Shown: piece after piece, positions 32,093 to 33,331 of the stretch
Numbering within the stretch: position 1 is the first letter of the stretch
Layout of the letters: the number at the start of each line of letters is the position of its first letter
DNA from: a virus
DNA: 33,331 nt
Reading direction: 5' to 3' (one strand)
IMG/VR virus record: IMGVR_UViG_3300009305_000071
Span: 1 to 33,331 of that record
Translations under genes and position numbers: made by a program
The notes under the pieces: generated by a model
The model's input: the letters and a program-made list of their open reading frames with translations, nothing else
What the model was told of the DNA's origin: nothing
Database searches by the model: none

Positions 32093-33331
32093 AAGCTCCA
32101 CCCCCAATTCTCGCTTTGACCGCATTAATTAATGCATCTTGACCTGTTTGTTTTTTCTGAAGTGCATTCATCACCTGCTCATCAATCGTTCCCTTAGAAA
32201 CAATATGATGAATTATAACTGTTTCTTTTTGTCCCTGTCTCCATAGCCTTGCATTGGCTTGTTGGTATAATTCCAAACTCCATGTAAGACCAAACCAAAT
32301 AAGAGTTGAGCCACCTGCTTGAAGATTAAGACCATGACCAGTGGATGCAGGGTGAGCAATAGCAATAGGTATTTCACCTTTATTCCATTTGGAAATATCT
32401 TCACTTGTTAATATTTCAGTAACCTTAAATCTCTCTGATATTCTTTCTTTATCATGTTTATAAGCATAAAATACAAGCACAGGTTTACCATTGGCGGCTT
32501 CAATTAAGTCTTCTAATATATCAAGCTTTTTACTATGGATATTCTTCACTGCTTTAAACTCATCATAGACAGCACCATTTGCCATTTGAAGTAACTTATT
32601 TGAAAGAGCAGCTGCATTCACTGCATCTATATCTCCATCAGTAAAAGGAAGAAACATCTCACTTTCTAGTTTCTGATATAAGGCTTGTTCCTTCTCTGAC
32701 ATCTGAACCTCAACCACATTATCTATTCGTTCTGGCATCTTTAAGTAATCACAAGCTTTCATACTAACACAGATGTCAGAAATTTTATTATAGATTAGTT
32801 CCTCTGCACCTTCTCTTGGTTTATAGCTGAAGATTACTTGTTGATTTCTCTTATCTGGAACAAAATATTCATTTCTAAAACTTCCAATAAATCTTCCTAA
32901 TCTTTGTCCCATATCCAATAGATTTATCTCACTCCATAAATCCATTAAACTATTTGGTGCTGGAGTTCCAGTAAGTCCAATAATTCTTTTTACCTGTGGT
33001 CTAACTTTACGAAGTGCTTTAAATCGTTTAGCTGAATGTGATTTAAAACTTGATAGTTCATCGATAACCACCATATCGAAATCAAATCTATAATTTTCAC
33101 AAAGCCATTCTACATTTTCACGATTGATGATATAAATATCAGCTTTTCTTACAAGGGCCAATCTTCTCTGTTTTTCAGTTCCTAAAACTTTTGAAATTCT
33201 AAGTGCTGATAAATGCTCCCATTTTTCACACTCTTTGCTCCAAGTATCCTGTGCTACTCGAAGAGGAGCAATGACAAGAATCTTTGATGCTTCAAAATAA
33301 TCGAATAATAATAACCATATTGCTGTTAATG
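32085..33331 (-). CDS. SNF2-type DEAD/H helicase, cut by right edge
   Basis: At least 415 residues visible; the frame is open to the edge, so the N-terminus with motif I (Walker A) is missing from the window. Seen are motif Ia (LVIAPLRV), motif II VIDELSSFK, motif III LTGTPAPN, and motif VI QANARLWRQGQ. These SNF2-like proteins are usual in the replication part of Firmicute prophages, likely as translocases on phage DNA. It overlaps the regulator start. Confidence 0.9.
   Translation of the reverse strand, partial: LTAIWLLLFDYFEASKILVIAPLRVAQDTWSKECEKWEHLSALRISKVLGTEKQRRLALVRKADIYIINRENVEWLCENYRFDFDMVVIDELSSFKSHSAKRFKALRKVRPQVKRIIGLTGTPAPNSLMDLWSEINLLDMGQRLGRFIGSFRNEYFVPDKRNQQVIFSYKPREGAEELIYNKISDICVSMKACDYLKMPERIDNVVEVQMSEKEQALYQKLESEMFLPFTDGDIDAVNAAALSNKLLQMANGAVYDEFKAVKNIHSKKLDILEDLIEAANGKPVLVFYAYKHDKERISERFKVTEILTSEDISKWNKGEIPIAIAHPASTGHGLNLQAGGSTLIWFGLTWSLELYQQANARLWRQGQKETVIIHHIVSKGTIDEQVMNALQKKQTGQDALINAVKARIGGGACD

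Noticed and set aside
1-33331. tRNA genes, CRISPR arrays, insertion sequences
   Set aside because: No cloverleaf-like segment, no regularly spaced repeats and no transposase were found by reading; the recombinases are of phage type.

Overview
The window is most of an integrated, HK97-like, long-tailed (siphovirus-type) prophage from a low-GC, anaerobic Clostridia-like Firmicute. The evidence is the AT-rich sequence, strong GGAGG-type ribosome binding sites, and the families present: phi13-type major tail protein, TP901-type tape measure, TcdE-type holin, P27-type small terminase and paired large serine recombinases. The genus cannot be resolved from this sequence alone. Almost every gene is on the minus strand, so the phage genome reads from right to left.

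Right to left, the layout is as follows. A SNF2-type helicase is cut by the right edge (33331). It is followed by a DUF1492/ArpU-like late regulator, a 68-residue unknown and an HNH endonuclease. Next come a self-contained lipoprotein nuclease gene (29607-30761) and a GC-rich, inverted-repeat block near 29461-29555 that may be cos. After that lie an HTH/zinc-finger protein, a ParB-methyltransferase fusion, a C5-cytosine methyltransferase, and a small cassette of amidoligase, gamma-glutamylcyclotransferase-like protein and zinc-ribbon protein. The packaging and head genes follow: small and large terminase, portal, ClpP-like protease, capsid, head fibre and connectors. The tail genes follow: gp10-like, tail terminator, major tail protein, frameshifted chaperone pair, tape measure, Dit, tail endopeptidase, baseplate and fibre. 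Then come holin and amidase. The integration end carries an HTH regulator divergent from a 48-residue membrane protein, followed by two overlapping serine recombinases. The far left (1-1614) holds a DUF3883 endonuclease-like gene and a truncated unknown gene. These could be host DNA or phage cargo.

Three genes sit inside otherwise standard modules yet carry their own transcription signals: 15153-15929, in the tail module, and 29607-30761 have both a plausible promoter and a terminator; 21385-22416, between terminase and portal, has a weaker promoter, an inverted repeat and a terminator. This is the pattern of morons expressed in the lysogen, and they are the best places to look for undescribed immunity or host-modifying functions. 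The divergent regulator/48-residue-protein pair at 4597-5521 is a fourth candidate, with a 19-bp palindrome between the genes.

The late operon is punctuated by at least six hairpins with T-tracts on the minus strand, three of them ending in the same TTTTCTTATG tail just before HNH, small terminase and portal. This suggests processive antitermination or deliberate attenuation. The amidoligase message can fold so that an exact 10-base complement covers its Shine-Dalgarno sequence. No tRNA, rRNA, CRISPR array or insertion sequence was seen. No gap between genes exceeds 300 bases.
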